Assembly (NCBI GenBank): GCA_018105865.1
Contig: CM030867.1
Span: forward strand, 11,334,258-11,398,257
DNA from: Metaphire vulgaris
Taxonomy: Eukaryota > Annelida > Clitellata > Crassiclitellata > Megascolecidae
DNA length: 64,000 nt
Reading direction: 5' to 3'
Shown: one piece after another, positions 42,301-52,150 of the stretch
How positions within the stretch are numbered: the stretch's first letter is position 1
How the letters are laid out: each line of letters begins with the position of its first letter
Made by a program: the position numbers and the translations under genes
The notes under the pieces: model-generated
The model's input: only the letters and a program-made list of their open reading frames with translations
Databases searched by the model: none
Told to the model about the DNA's origin: nothing

Positions 42301-44353
42301 ACACGTGGATTTCGAAGCAAAACGTATTTTTTCCACTGTATTTTTTCATTAATGATACTATTCTACGATTGATGTACAGAAGGCTAAAGATATGCAAACA
42401 TTCAGAAGACTGTTGAAACGAATTTTATTCACATTTTCTTGTGTCCCCATCTTCATTGCATCAAACCATACTAGAATAATCAGTATATTCTGTCTCAGTT
42501 TTATTCTAGAGCGTTCGAAATGCCACGAAAAATGGTCAACTACTTGAAACTGAAAATTAAAGTATGATATACATACCAGGAATCCAAAATGCTAAAAGTA
42601 GATCAATTAATCTACGAGTAGATGACAAATCCGTGCTGTCAGTTGGTGCTCTTGTGCTCGGCTTGTCTCCCTTTAGATGAGCAACTGAAAATATTCAATC
42701 AATTGCAAATGTCTCATGCTAATTCAGAATTATGCCACAATGAAATGCATCAGTTAGCCTCATAACTGTATCAAACTAAAGAGTTTATTATTGTGCAATA
42801 GAAGAATTATAATTTCAAATATAATACTCTCAAAGGCTTTATCCTTCACTTATAGAACATTTATACTTGTAATAGAAAAGCAAACAATAGAGAAAGCAAA
42901 TGAATCAAGAAACATACAGGGTGGCGCAAAAAAACGGACTAGTCACATTTAGGTTTGCATTTAATATTTAATATAGTCCAGTTTTTTTGCACTACCCTGT
43001 ATATTTGTATTTTTGCATCATATTATTGCTGCATTACCAGCACTACTGCTGTCATCATCACATCATCACCATCATCATCATCATCACTATCACTAATCCA
43101 CTATCACCATCATCAATCTTATGACCATAACAACAATAGCACTATTTTAATAGCTTATTATTATTAAATTAATTATTTATTTATCAAATAAGAGTCTGAA
43201 ACTATGTACAACCATTCAAATTTTATTCAATTGACCGTAGTTCTAATAAAGATAAGTAAAATAACCCAAAACTAAAATCACCTCGAAAAAGAAACGATTT
43301 GAAAAATTCGTCAAATGTCTCCACACTGTTGACCATGTTTTGTTGGTCACGATCATTTTTAGTCGCTACACATCGACCAGAAGTTGTTAGACTGGGATCA
43401 GTGAGTCGTAAGAGGAAAACAAGTACATAGCAGTAATTGAGCGACAGAGTTACCTCCAAAGGAAGCAATTCTTTGTTTGGAGGAAGACCTGAATATCAGA
43501 AAATAAAAAACCCCATTTCACATTAACTTCACTTAATTATCATCGAATAATATTAAAACAAAAATTTTATATCTAAGACAAATTAAGACAATAGACACAT
43601 AAAATGTAAAAGTCAAGAAAGCTTGTTCATTATCAAATCAAGACCTGAATAGTTTAACCCGCAAGTTTAATCTCTACTGCATACCTTGTATTACTCTGAC
43701 CAATTTCTCAAATGACGATTTGATGTTTAATATTTCTGAATATTGTAGCTTTCCAATCACATCTGGCTGCAATTAAAAATGAAAACTAAAAAATAATAAC
43801 CATCCTGAACAAAAGTCTCCAAAACTGGCACACCGGTAAATGAACAGAGTAAAAGACAGAATCAGGACCTGATTACACGTGCATCATTCTTCACGGTACA
43901 CCCCATCTGTGCTAATACAATCGGTACCAATTGGGCCGGTGGGTCTCTTTCAATTAAAGTCCCATGGCTCTGTGCCACATAGGCCATATTCCTGTTAAGC
44001 CACTGTCTTTATTTCTTTCTATCACAAATTTCATAACATTAATAATAAAATGTGAATAAGTAAAATCTCGTGAATTTATATAGCGCTTTGTGTAGTACAG
44101 TAGTAGCTGCTCATTGTTATGCGCTTTTGATTTAAAGTGGTTTAGGAGGTTAAGTAAGCCTGTGTGAAAACCGCAATGAAGGAACCAGGAAAACAGGAAG
44201 CTTACAGTAGTAATAATACTGTATAGCTCAGAGTTAAGGCGCTATAAAAATCATCCATGCCAAAAACTTTTATTTACCTTCAATACACAAGTGACTAAAG
44301 TGTCGTGTTCGTTTATCAGATTTCTCAAAAATGCTTCAGTACTCTTCGCTCAT
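36334..44353 (-). CDS. FANCG: FANCG-like TPR protein (Fanconi core complex)
   Basis: FANCG is a TPR scaffold of the Fanconi anaemia core ubiquitin ligase. Exons (high to low): about 44353-44278, 43766-43685, 43488-43282, 42684-42577, 42042-41904, 41417-41216, 40687-40554, 40204-40058, 39551-39394, 38973-38464, 37803-37703, 37062-36898, 36497-36334; about 730 residues against 622 in human. Matches run in order along FANCG: LINEHDTLV, QGLPPNKELLPLEVTLSLNY, WFGRVYCVWLMECRQYGEAR, LYTQNSFDEAFNSMIALIG, HSAVQVFKKC and DAELEMLQLLAK, RYKEAVDVYLELFSSL, INAGRFSQAVQFCDHMIDKF, ALINLGSRNDSFL, and the C-terminal NDTSKVYNLTLLLYKLQ. An acidic Glu run is encoded by (TCC)n at 37021-37052. Donors at 41215 and 38463 are GC. 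The 42577/42042 junction is out of phase by one base, and the 5' end (MSEEY, then a frame change) is unclear. Confidence 0.8.
37194..37323 (-). mobile_element. palindromic MITE, GTACGTAC family
   Basis: The ends read GGGATCATCCATATACAACG and CGTACGTACTGTATGGATGG. Related copies lie at 38141-38268 and 46807-46922. It sits in the intron between FANCG exons and creates spurious reading frames. Confidence 0.65.
38141..38268 (+). mobile_element. palindromic MITE, GTACGTAC family
   Basis: Left end GGGTCCATCCATGTAGTAC, right end GCGTACGTACTATATGGATG followed by AGCCC. It is the best-preserved of three copies. The internal block GGGGGTTGAAAATGTG is shared with 46807-46922. Confidence 0.7.
39292..39369. 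mobile_element. TTAA-bounded MITE, diverged
   Basis: Begins TTAACCCCTCTATC and ends CGGTAAAGGGGTTAA. The interior has drifted. It sits 25 bases past the low-coordinate edge of the FANCG exon 39394-39551. Confidence 0.6.
39715..39865 (+). mobile_element. SINE-like element, S family
   Basis: Contains TGTCCAGCCTAAAATCCTGG, TGTGCACCATCGGCTGATAC and AGTGCTATAGAAATTGATG. It matches the copies at 12335, 58130 and 63480. Confidence 0.55.
42425..42530. repeat. dispersed repeat, family F
   Basis: Shares CCCCATCTTCATTGCATCAA and ACTAGAATAATCAGTATATT with 58938-59035 (a few substitutions). Only two copies are seen. No ends or coding capacity can be recognised. Confidence 0.55.
42915..43001. mobile_element. 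TA-bounded palindromic MITE
   Basis: Begins TACAGGGTGGCGCAAAAAAA and ends TTTTTTTGCACTACCCTGTA. It lies in a FANCG intron and has a short internal TTTAATATTTAATATA duplication. Confidence 0.85.
44055..44260. mobile_element. SINE-like element with TTAC-type tail
   Basis: Begins AATAAGTAAAATCTCGTGAA and TTTATATAGCGC, contains GATTTAAAGTGGTTTAGGAG shared with 4923, and ends GGCGCTATAAAAAT. Related ends lie at 19330, 34113, 40408 and 44668. Confidence 0.5.
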
Positions 44354-45715
44354 TTTTATGCATAATTATATTAAAAGATCTTTAAAAACAAAATGTCATG
44401 TTAACGCAATGTTTACGAATCGCGCTGTTCATTCTCTGCGGTTCTTCAGTCTTCATAAACAAACCTGATTCAACTTCTGTAGCGCCATTATTTTTCCCTT
44501 ATTAATGTATAATAAGCTATAATGTTTTATTATATGGACTAACGTTACATTGATATAGAGATATTTATTAGTGCATCCTGCATCAATCATGACGAGATAT
44601 ATTTGTTTTTGGTTCTCTTTAATAAAGATCTGGTCGCTGAAGTAAGAGGCTACATCGATGCTGCTTTTCAAGCGCTATAGAAAATTAACGAGGTTTTGCT
44701 TACTTACTTATGAGCAGAGTTCAAAGTTCAATACACGAAGGTCCTAAAGGTCGATGATGCTAACCCTTCTAGAACTCTGGATATGCAATGCTTTTAAGCA
44801 TAAACAATGCATGTCCCTCATTTACAATTAAGGCATAGGCTAAACTTATTACATGTATAGGACCTAAAGTATTTACCACTGAGAAGTGTCTGCAAATTAC
44901 TTGAAACTATGCTAATTGAATCATCAAACCCGATATGTATGATGGTGAAAATTTTAATGTTAAAGGCAGAAAACCATAATAATGGCAGTAAATGAGAGAA
45001 ACCAGTATCATGTTTGCAGTTTTGAACAGGGCGGTTAAAAGCTCACAGACGACTAGAATGCAAGGACCAGGAAAGTAATATTTATTATGCAGTAAGGCCT
45101 CAAGCACACATTCAAAAATGAAGAGTACAATTCCATTGAAATGGACAGTAAATACAACCATCAAAATATCCACTTCAAGTTTTAAAAATTTTGAAAGCAA
45201 GAGAAGTGAAATGTTTCCTATTCACGTCAAAGAGGATATGCCTAAAATCAAGAACAATCATGTGAAAAGATTTTGCATTATATAAAAATCTAAAATTAAC
45301 AGAGCTCAAATTTCAGAAGAAAGCAAATAATAAGCATTACTCAATAACAGCAAATGCTAATGACAATGGCCTAAAAATATCACATTACCGAGAAGTGATC
45401 AACTGTCTACTTACTGTAAATGTTATCAAAAATTAGGGTAATGAGAAATTCACATTGTCAAATATTAATCTCAGTCAGATTAATTACGATCACCTCAGCT
45501 TTGGATAAAACACAGCTACAGAACAATGGGAAAACACAGTGAGTTGGTTACACTAACAACATTGACACAACTAGGATGTGTGTTTGTGCGTCTGCTAGCA
45601 ACAAGCGCAACTCATACAACTGTACAATACAAGTGACATATAAAGAATTAACTGCAGCATAGTTCTGTTGGTAACAATTTTAATCGACATAATAAAAGCT
45701 AAAACACTGTGTTTA
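44354..45715. other. FANCG/HTRA2 intergenic
   Basis: Between the presumed FANCG start and the HTRA2 stop, both on the minus strand. It should contain the HTRA2 3' UTR and the FANCG promoter. I see no conserved frame. A retroposon end (GCGCTATAGAAAATTAACGA, then TTACTTACTTA) lies at 44668-44709. Confidence 0.45.
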
Positions 45716-47861
45716 CTATTCCACTGTTTCGGGAATAACGCTGATGATTAAAGTGTCTGGTCCGCGATGAATGGTGAAACGAAGCTCTTCCTCGGCCGCA
45801 ATCATGCCGTAAATGTCGGACGACAACCTCACTTCCTTTTCGTTAATCCGCGTTATTACATCTCCTTTCCGAAGGCCAGCTCTGCCGAAAACAACATATT
45901 TCCACAATAAACAACCAAATTAATACAAATTCATTCTATTGAGTAAATACCTAATTCATCAATTCCTAATTCAACACGTGAAATAAATGTTAAACATTCG
46001 TACATGAATCATGTGGGGCAACAACAAAAAAACAGTGCAACAAAAATGCAAGCCTACATTTACTCGGTCTGCACTGTACATATCTGCTTACTGACTGAAT
46101 TCACTGAATAGCTATTTCACAAACAGATAGTCCAATCCAGGCACTCAAAGCCTACCACTTTCTTTCACTCGTATTCTGTCACTTATATTCAGCATCAAAC
46201 ACCTCTCAGAAATTAGTCTTATTTCCACCATAACCAAGCTGCACACACACCCACCCACCCACACACACACATAAATACATATACAGGATGGTGCCAAAAA
46301 AACCGGACTAGTCACATTTAGGTTTGCATTTAATATAGTCCGTTTTTTGCACCACCCTGTATATTAGGAACCAAATACACTTTAAAAAGCCGATGCAGGT
46401 AAAAATTTGTCACTTATGCACCCACCCACCCACCTGTGAGCCGGTGAGCCTGCCACAACCCTGTGCACCAATACTCCGTGATCAACGTCGGGAAAGTCGG
46501 GAAGACGAGCCTTGAGCGTTCTTATGACGTCGTTTGTCAGCGACAACATCGTTATGCCAACGAACCTACGACTGCGCGCTGGCTGCGACCTGTCACCGAA
46601 CCATCCTTTGTTGGCCGCTAAAAAAGATCACATCAATGAACACGCAGTAATGTAATGTAATCCTTTGTTGCAGTCACTGTTATGAAAAAATCTAGCAGAG
46701 TTAATATATGGCGATGCTGAAACTCTATAGCGACTTTCAAAATTAACCATCCAGTTCTCTGTCATCCTTCAGGAAAACCCTATTCTTTTCATATTCACAT
46801 GCCTTAGGGCCCATCCATATAGTACGTACGCACTGAGGGGGCAGGGGGATTGGATTTAGGAGATTTTGCACATGTACAATTTGTGAAAACTGGGGGTTGA
46901 AAATATGCCTTTTTCTGCATACATAAAGAAACCAAATTACTATTCCTGGAACTGATAGGAAGATTCTAAATAAAATATCAAAGCGTCAAACCCACAGCGG
47001 CCCTCTACTTTGTCAGCTCTAGTCAGGAAGTTTGCCGCATAATTTGACGGGATGGCAAACGAAATGCCAGTTGTCACCATCAATGTGTTGATGCCAATTG
47101 CCTCTCCATCCTTCAAAAACACAAACAAATCCATTACAATCCTATTTATGCATGCAGCCCTAAACTTCAAAACCCTTTTTAGTTAAGCAAACATGCAGTA
47201 AGGAAAATTGGCAATGCTAACTATTTATCCTGCCTCCCATAATATTATTGCTTTCACACAAATTATTCATACAATTAAATAAGTTTGAAATAGCAGTGGT
47301 CTCAACCATTTTGCCAAAGCAATATGTATAACCATATGTTATGAAGCCAAAATATCGGCCTTATCTGGTCAAAGGGTTAATCATGAAAAATGGATGGAAA
47401 TTCATTCTCACCAAATTGACAAGTGGACCTCCAGAGTTTCCAAACTGCAAAAACAAAAATATCTTCAATCACAATCAAAAAATAGGAATTCAAACTATTA
47501 GACAAACTAAATATAATTATCTTCAAAGGGTTAATTATTAAAAATGGATGGATTATTATTCATTCTTATTAAATTGACAAGTGGACCTATTATTTCCAAA
47601 CAAATTAAAAAATCAACTTGAAATAAAACTAAAAAATCAACAAAATCAAACAAATAGTAAAAATTAACATCTTCAAAGGCAGTTAATATCTTCGAAAGTC
47701 TATTATAATTATTATTATTATTATTATTTATTATTATTATTATTGAAAACAAATTAAAAAGTCAACCTGATATAAAACTATTAAAATCAACAAAATCAGA
47801 CAAATAGTAAATAATTAACATCCAGTGATGTAAACACATACATTGATAATCTTCAAAGGCC

Positions 47862-47922
<61 letters not shown>

Positions 47923-49501
47923 ATATAAATAGTTAATATCCAGTGATGTAAACACATACGTTGATATTAGCATCAGTCTGAATGTAGTTAATATCTTTGT
48001 TGTAAAGTCCAAGCTCACTGCTTCCCCGTTCTGCCGAACTGACGATGCCGACCGTCGCAGTTTTGCTCAGTTTAAATGGACTTCCCAGGGCGATCACCCA
48101 CTCGCCCGTTCGAAGTCGGCTGGAGTCCCCCAGTTTCAGCGTCGGCAAATTATTCTGACAAAAAAGTCATGCTGAATAAAAATAAACCGTAATGATTCTA
48201 GCATTCAATCAATTTTACTCACTAACACGCTCTTGAAAAAAATACAGACCTAAGGGAAAAAATCTGGAAATGAAAGGGTTAAAGTTAACTCCTGTAATCC
48301 TTTTTGTCCATCCATCCATCTGTCCATCAATATGTCCCCCACATCCTAACATTCTAAGTCTTAAATTCTAATTATTTAAAAATAGGATGTTTAACCCTTT
48401 TGCAACAGCGATCCATATAACTGATATATTATGAAACCAAAATATTGGTCCTTTGCTGTAAAAGGGTTAACCTACTGCAGATACTCTGACTGTTGCAAGA
48501 TCTGAAACCGGATCGATGGCCTGAACAATCCCTTTCAGAATGGTTCCGTCGTGCAGACGAACGAGAACGGACGAATTGTTTCCAACAACGTGTGCGTTGG
48601 TAAGTATGAGACCATCAGGACGAACGATGAAGCCCGAACCATTCGAAACGGTTACGTTGTACCTTTTGAAAAAGCAAACAGGCTATAGGATATGAACTGT
48701 GCTGAGCGCTCTTGTTGTAGGCCTAAGCCTGGTTCTACTGCGCTATATAAATTGTCAATACATAAATAAATATTGTTGCGTAAAACATAACGCATTGCAA
48801 GTATTTCTTAACTGAAATTCTTTAAACAATTAAGCCTCAAAAAAAGGTTTCAAATCCTACAAACATTAGTCACAAAGAGAAAGCCAGCAAGATGGGAATA
48901 CAGCATAGCATGCAAACCCCAAATGATACTGCAACTATTACCACAACTACTACCATTACCACTTTTACTACTACAATTGCTGCTGCTGCTACTCCTCCCC
49001 TCCTCCTCCTCCTCCTCCTACTACTACTACCACCACTACTACTATTACATTTAGACGACTCGAAATTAAATCAGACCTGCCCTGAATTTCAATGTGAACA
49101 ACGGCTGGTCCAGCTTTATCGACAATATCCGCAATAAAGTTCCATTTTCGTCTCGCGTCAGACGGTCCATCGTTGTCCTCGCTGTTATCTTGGGCCTCCT
49201 TGGCCAGCACAAGGGGGACCGGTATCGGCCCAAAGGTTCCGAAAGCCAACAACGACCCGGCAACCGCAACGCCCAGCGTCATCAGCACGTTCTTCTTCGA
49301 GGACATGAAAAATCTGGTCTCGTGTAAGTTCTCGTGAAATCTTCGCTTGAATAAACGTTGAACAATAGGCCTAGAGAAGGGACAACAGGGCGGGGGTAGA
49401 GGACAGTGTAATAAAGCCTTTAAAGGACAGATCGCTGAACGCCTAGCGATGCAGTTTAACAGTAAAATTCCCGTCGGACAAATTAGTCTATTCGCCTGCA
49501 T
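45716..49501 (-). CDS. HTRA2: HTRA2/Omi mitochondrial serine protease
   Basis: Trimeric PDZ serine protease of the mitochondrial intermembrane space. Seven exons (high to low): 49501-49077, 48662-48476, 48154-47960, 47444-47412, 47110-46996, 46617-46434, 45881-45716. They total 1,305 nt, all phases agreeing, and encode 434 residues (human 458). The Arg-rich N-terminus suits a mitochondrial presequence; a hydrophobic anchor lies at about 72-90; protease follows from [20 protein letters not shown]. The catalytic triad is His165 (LTNAHVV), Asp196 (DPVSDLATV) and Ser273 (GNSGGPL). The PDZ domain ([35 protein letters not shown]) ends the protein. The loop before NGSGF is shorter than in human. After the anchor the sequence AKEA could be an IAP-binding N-terminus. 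Two further minus-strand pseudo-exons lie in its introns. Confidence 0.95.
46282..46361. mobile_element. TA-bounded palindromic MITE
   Basis: Begins TACAGGATGGTGCCAAAAAA and ends TTTTTTGCACCACCCTGTA, in the last HTRA2 intron next to an (AC)n tract. Confidence 0.85.
46807..46922 (+). mobile_element. palindromic MITE, GTACGTAC family
   Basis: Left end GGGCCCATCCATATAGTACG. The right end is decayed (TTTTCTGCATACATAAAG). Shares TGGGGGTTGAAAATATG with 38141-38268. Confidence 0.6.
47302..47380. mobile_element. TTAA-family MITE, left end decayed
   Basis: Contains TATGTTATGAAGCCAAAATA and ends TCTGGTCAAAGGGTTAA, matching 48391-48470. It lies 31 bases downstream of the HTRA2 catalytic micro-exon (minus strand). 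Confidence 0.6.
47412..47444 (-). other. HTRA2 33-nt micro-exon with catalytic Ser
   Basis: Bounded by TTTTTGCAG and GTGAGA on the minus strand, this exon encodes exactly [11 protein letters not shown], the oxyanion hole and nucleophile of the protease. Its length is a multiple of three and it starts and ends in phase 0, so skipping would keep the frame but remove the active site. Confidence 0.9.
47525..47610 (-). pseudogene. decayed duplicate of HTRA2 catalytic exon
   Basis: The plus strand here repeats the micro-exon neighbourhood: AAAAATGGATGGA, ATTCATTCT, AAATTGACAAGTGGACCT and TTTCCAAAC, as at 47381-47445. On the minus strand the copy keeps TTTGGAAA and GGTCCACTTGTCAATTT, but the codons for NSGG are lost and the donor GT is changed. 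It cannot encode the active site. Confidence 0.7.
47702..47925. repeat. (TTA)n microsatellites in HTRA2 intron
   Basis: Two TTA tracts (about 47703-47742 and 47862-47921), each preceded by CTTCAAAGGC or CTTCGAAAGTC and CTATTAT. They sit between the duplicated HTRA2 segments and probably promoted the duplications. Confidence 0.85.
47811..47855 (-). pseudogene. duplicate of HTRA2 exon-3 donor region
   Basis: AACATCCAGTGATGTAAACA followed by CATACATTGATA repeats the sequence at 47936-47967, which is the 3' edge of HTRA2 exon 3 and its donor. The copy is separated from the original by a (TTA)n tract. Confidence 0.65.
48391..48470. mobile_element. TTAA-family MITE abutting HTRA2 donor
   Basis: Begins TTAACCCTTTTGC and ends GCTGTAAAAGGGTTAA. 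On the minus strand its terminal TTAA starts at the sixth intron base after HTRA2 exon 48476-48662, whose donor reads GTAGG then TTAA. Confidence 0.8.
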
Positions 49502-49967
49502 TGTCTGGAAATAATTAATATATTTTATCGGTAAAAATAAATAATGTAATGAAGAATATTAGCAATACAACACAATAAGCACAAGATTCTAAACAGGAAA
49601 TTGAGACCCAGTAGATCAAATGTTATAGCGCCTAATTAAATTTTGATGCAGTGCAATTATATACTTTTATAGCGCCGTTTTTTTACTACGCAGAATGTGC
49701 TCTCAGTTGTCATGTAACGAGACTTCAGTTTTCGCAAACAGCTTCTAGAGGTGATAATAAATTAGTACGAACAGATTAATTAGCACTGAATGCTTATTTT
49801 CAGACAAATTAGAATAATAAAAGACTATAAAGTTACGAATGTAGCAGAGAACGAGGTGGGTGGAACCGGTTCGATCCGGCTAACACGAACCATTTATTTT
49901 TAGGAAGTGGTTCACTCTTCCTGCAGCCTAACCTCAAGTGCAGACCACTAATAGACGCCTATAGTAA
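49502..49967. other. HTRA2 upstream / tRNA 5' flank
   Basis: Contains the presumed HTRA2 promoter (minus). Two TATAGCGCC words at 49625-49680 belong to the dispersed element family. No reading frame stands out. Confidence 0.4.
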
Positions 49968-50039
49968 GACTCCGTGGCGCAACGGTAGCGCGTCTGACTC
50001 CAGATCAGAAGGTTGCGTGTTCAAATCACGTCGGGGTCA
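49968..50039 (+). tRNA. tRNA-Trp (CCA)
   Basis: 72 bases fold as a standard tRNA. The acceptor stem GACTCCG pairs with CGGGGTC with one T-G wobble and discriminator A at 50039. The anticodon stem is TCTGA/TCAGA with loop CTCCAGA, giving anticodon CCA at 50000-50002. The T arm contains GTTCAAATC. No intron. Box A (TGGCGCAACGG) and box B (GGTTCAAATC type) are present. Confidence 0.97.
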
Positions 50040-50045
50040 TTAAAA

Positions 50046-50050
50046 TTTTT
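50046..50050 (+). terminator. Pol III T-run terminator
   Basis: TTTTT begins seven bases after the tRNA-Trp 3' end, the usual RNA polymerase III stop signal. Confidence 0.8.
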
Positions 50051-50615
50051 CTTCATTCTATGTTAAAATGTCATTGAGAACGTGTTGCTGAAAATCTCAT
50101 TACCTCCTCTCCAAAATGGAACCGGTCGCACAATGCCAACTAGGTCGATGTGAACGTAGATAAAAATAGTCTTAATCAAGGTAGCTACAACGTCCGTAGA
50201 AAATTAAATATTTTATGATTTAAAAAATACATAATGAGAAAAGAGATTCTACTTTAAGTTTAAACAAAAATTTTGTATAAAATATAGTGTTCTAAGGTTG
50301 GGTTGTGCTTATTCTGATAAACATTAATCGCTTGTGTAAGTTATGTTCTCTGATTCCAATATTTCCTCTCGTATTTTAACTTTCTTATTCGCCAGGTGAC
50401 AGCAGTGTTTTAAAAACTCCCGTTAAGCTGATTTTCAAGAACTTCGAGCGTCGACGATGTGGAGAAAGGCCCGTATCAAGGCAACGTTAAGCCAAGGACT
50501 TGTGTGCCGCATATCTACTGGACGCTAAACCCATACATACATACATTGAACTTAGGCGAAACTTTTTCGGGATCTTATCAGGCGTTCGATTTATCAAAAG
50601 CGCAGTGGGATGTCC

Positions 50616-50620
<5 letters not shown>

Positions 50621-50671
<51 letters not shown>
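50621..50671. repeat. (CT)n microsatellite
   Basis: CT run of about 25 units that hosts the hAT-type insertion at 50672. Confidence 0.95.
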
Positions 50672-50673
<2 letters not shown>

Positions 50674-50859
50674 GTGGCGGTTCCGCAGGGGGCCCCGGGG
50701 ACCCGTGCCCCCTATTGAGTGCCTGGCTCCTCAGTGGCCCCCTGTTGGGACCCTATACTTAATACTACATTCCTAACAACAAATGGTTGGCCCCCGTGAT
50801 TAGAAGTTGCCACCCCCAACGCCCCTCCCCCCACTTGCCAAATCCTGGAGCCGCCACTG
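50672..50859. mobile_element. hAT-type MITE (CAGTGGCGG family)
   Basis: 188-bp element with inverted ends CAGTGGCGGTTCC and GGAGCCGCCACTG. A perfect 8-bp duplication CTCTCTCG flanks it at 50664-50671 and 50860-50867. The end motif and 8-bp duplication are diagnostic of hAT elements. A diverged copy lies at 52372-52554. Confidence 0.9.
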
Positions 50860-51039
50860 CTCTCTCGTCATGAGGGGCCCAAAATAACTTCTTTAATGGC
50901 GTCTTGAACGTACTGTATTACAATAATATTGTACAAAAGTTGGGGTTCGCGAGAATACCAAGAGATGGGGGGCCGCCACTAGAGCAGTGTGAGAACCACT
51001 GATGCACGTGATGTGGCTACATCACCCAAGTAAAGAAAC

Positions 51040-51218
51040 CAAGGTCGTAGCGACGGGGGGGTATATCGGTATATACCCCCCAAACCAGTCTACCTTAAAA
51101 ATTTTATGTGATTTATATGTGGTTATATGTAGTTTATATGCCATATATGGTTTATAGTTAAGGTTTATACCTCCAAATATTTATACCCTCCCAAATCAAA
51201 TTCCTGGCTACGCCCCTG
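51040..51218. mobile_element. hAT-type MITE (GGGGCGTAGC family)
   Basis: 179 bp. The right end reads GAATTCCTGG-type complement CAGGGGCGTAGCCAGGAA; the left end is CAAGGTCGTAGCGACGGG. Perfect 8-bp duplication AAAGAAAC at 51032-51039 and 51219-51226. Confidence 0.88.
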
Positions 51219-51391
51219 AAAGAAACACGTATTGTATGCCCTTTTGCCGTTCGTGAATTATAAGGCGACGAGAAACCAGTTATTCAAAGGGCGTGAATTT
51301 ATGTCCAAAATGCACCATATACAGTGTCATTAAAATTTAAAACTTTAGCGACGGACTCTACTCTCGTTTGAGTATGACTGTATGGGACTAC

Positions 51392-51584
51392 CAGGGCCAT
51401 ATTAAGGCGGGGCTGACGGGGCTGTAGCCCCCGGCTCATCATGAAATTAGGCCCTCCCCCCCGATTTTCGAGATAACCTTTTTTTGCTTGTCAGAACGAT
51501 TTGGAAGGGTTATAACCTTTTTTTGCTTGTCAGAGATTTTCAGTATAGGCCCCCCCGACCCACTCGGACCTTAATCCGAGCCTG
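51392..51584 (+). mobile_element. hAT-type MITE, left copy of composite
   Basis: Ends CAGGGCCATATTAAGG and CCTTAATCCGAGCCTG, 193 bp. It contains GCTGTAGCCCC and TTTTCGAGATAA shared with the right copy, plus a repeated TTTTTTTGCTTGTCAGA. Confidence 0.85.
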
Positions 51585-51977
51585 GGCTCTTCCCTTGATT
51601 GCCCTATTAGCCATTCCACAAGATATTCGGCATGGCTTTAATTTAGTTGATGTGCCTCATTCTATTACACTCAATGGCGTTAGTGTGTGGTATGAAATGG
51701 CTGGGAGTGCTCTATTTCGAACCCTGTAGATCAAAATTGAGAACGATATAATTGATTATTCTTGCAAAGATTAAAGCAATGAAGAAGGAACAAGAGGAAA
51801 ATATGGATTTTGTCCGAGAATTTCTTCAAACCGATTAGATATTTACATATCTAGGGCCTATACGCCCTCTATTCAACAGGCGTTCAATTGCCTTCTCTCA
51901 CACAGCGAATTAATGATAAAACTTGTATTCGATATCTATAAAACCTGTTATAGGCCTATAATAACACGCGGCTCTTC

Positions 51978-52150
51978 CAGGGCCATATTAAGGCGGGGGC
52001 CGACGGGGCTGTAGCCCCCCTCCCATCATGAAAATGGGCCCACCGATTTTCGAGATAATCTGTTTTGCTTGTCAGAGATTTTCAGTATAGGCGACGGCCT
52101 TTTTTCTCACCCCCCCCCCCCCCGCCCACTCGGACCTTAATCCGGCCCTG
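51978..52150 (+). mobile_element. hAT-type MITE, right copy of composite
   Basis: Ends CAGGGCCATATTAAGG and CCTTAATCCGGCCCTG, 173 bp, same orientation as the left copy. The identical 5' variant (CATATT instead of the inverted-repeat CGGATT) shows the two copies are closely related. Confidence 0.85.

Noticed and set aside
50458..50525. MWRKARIKATLSQ frame, vaguely like the TFIIIB B'' N-terminus
   Set aside because: Too short, no following exon with a SANT domain, and directly followed by transposon sequence.
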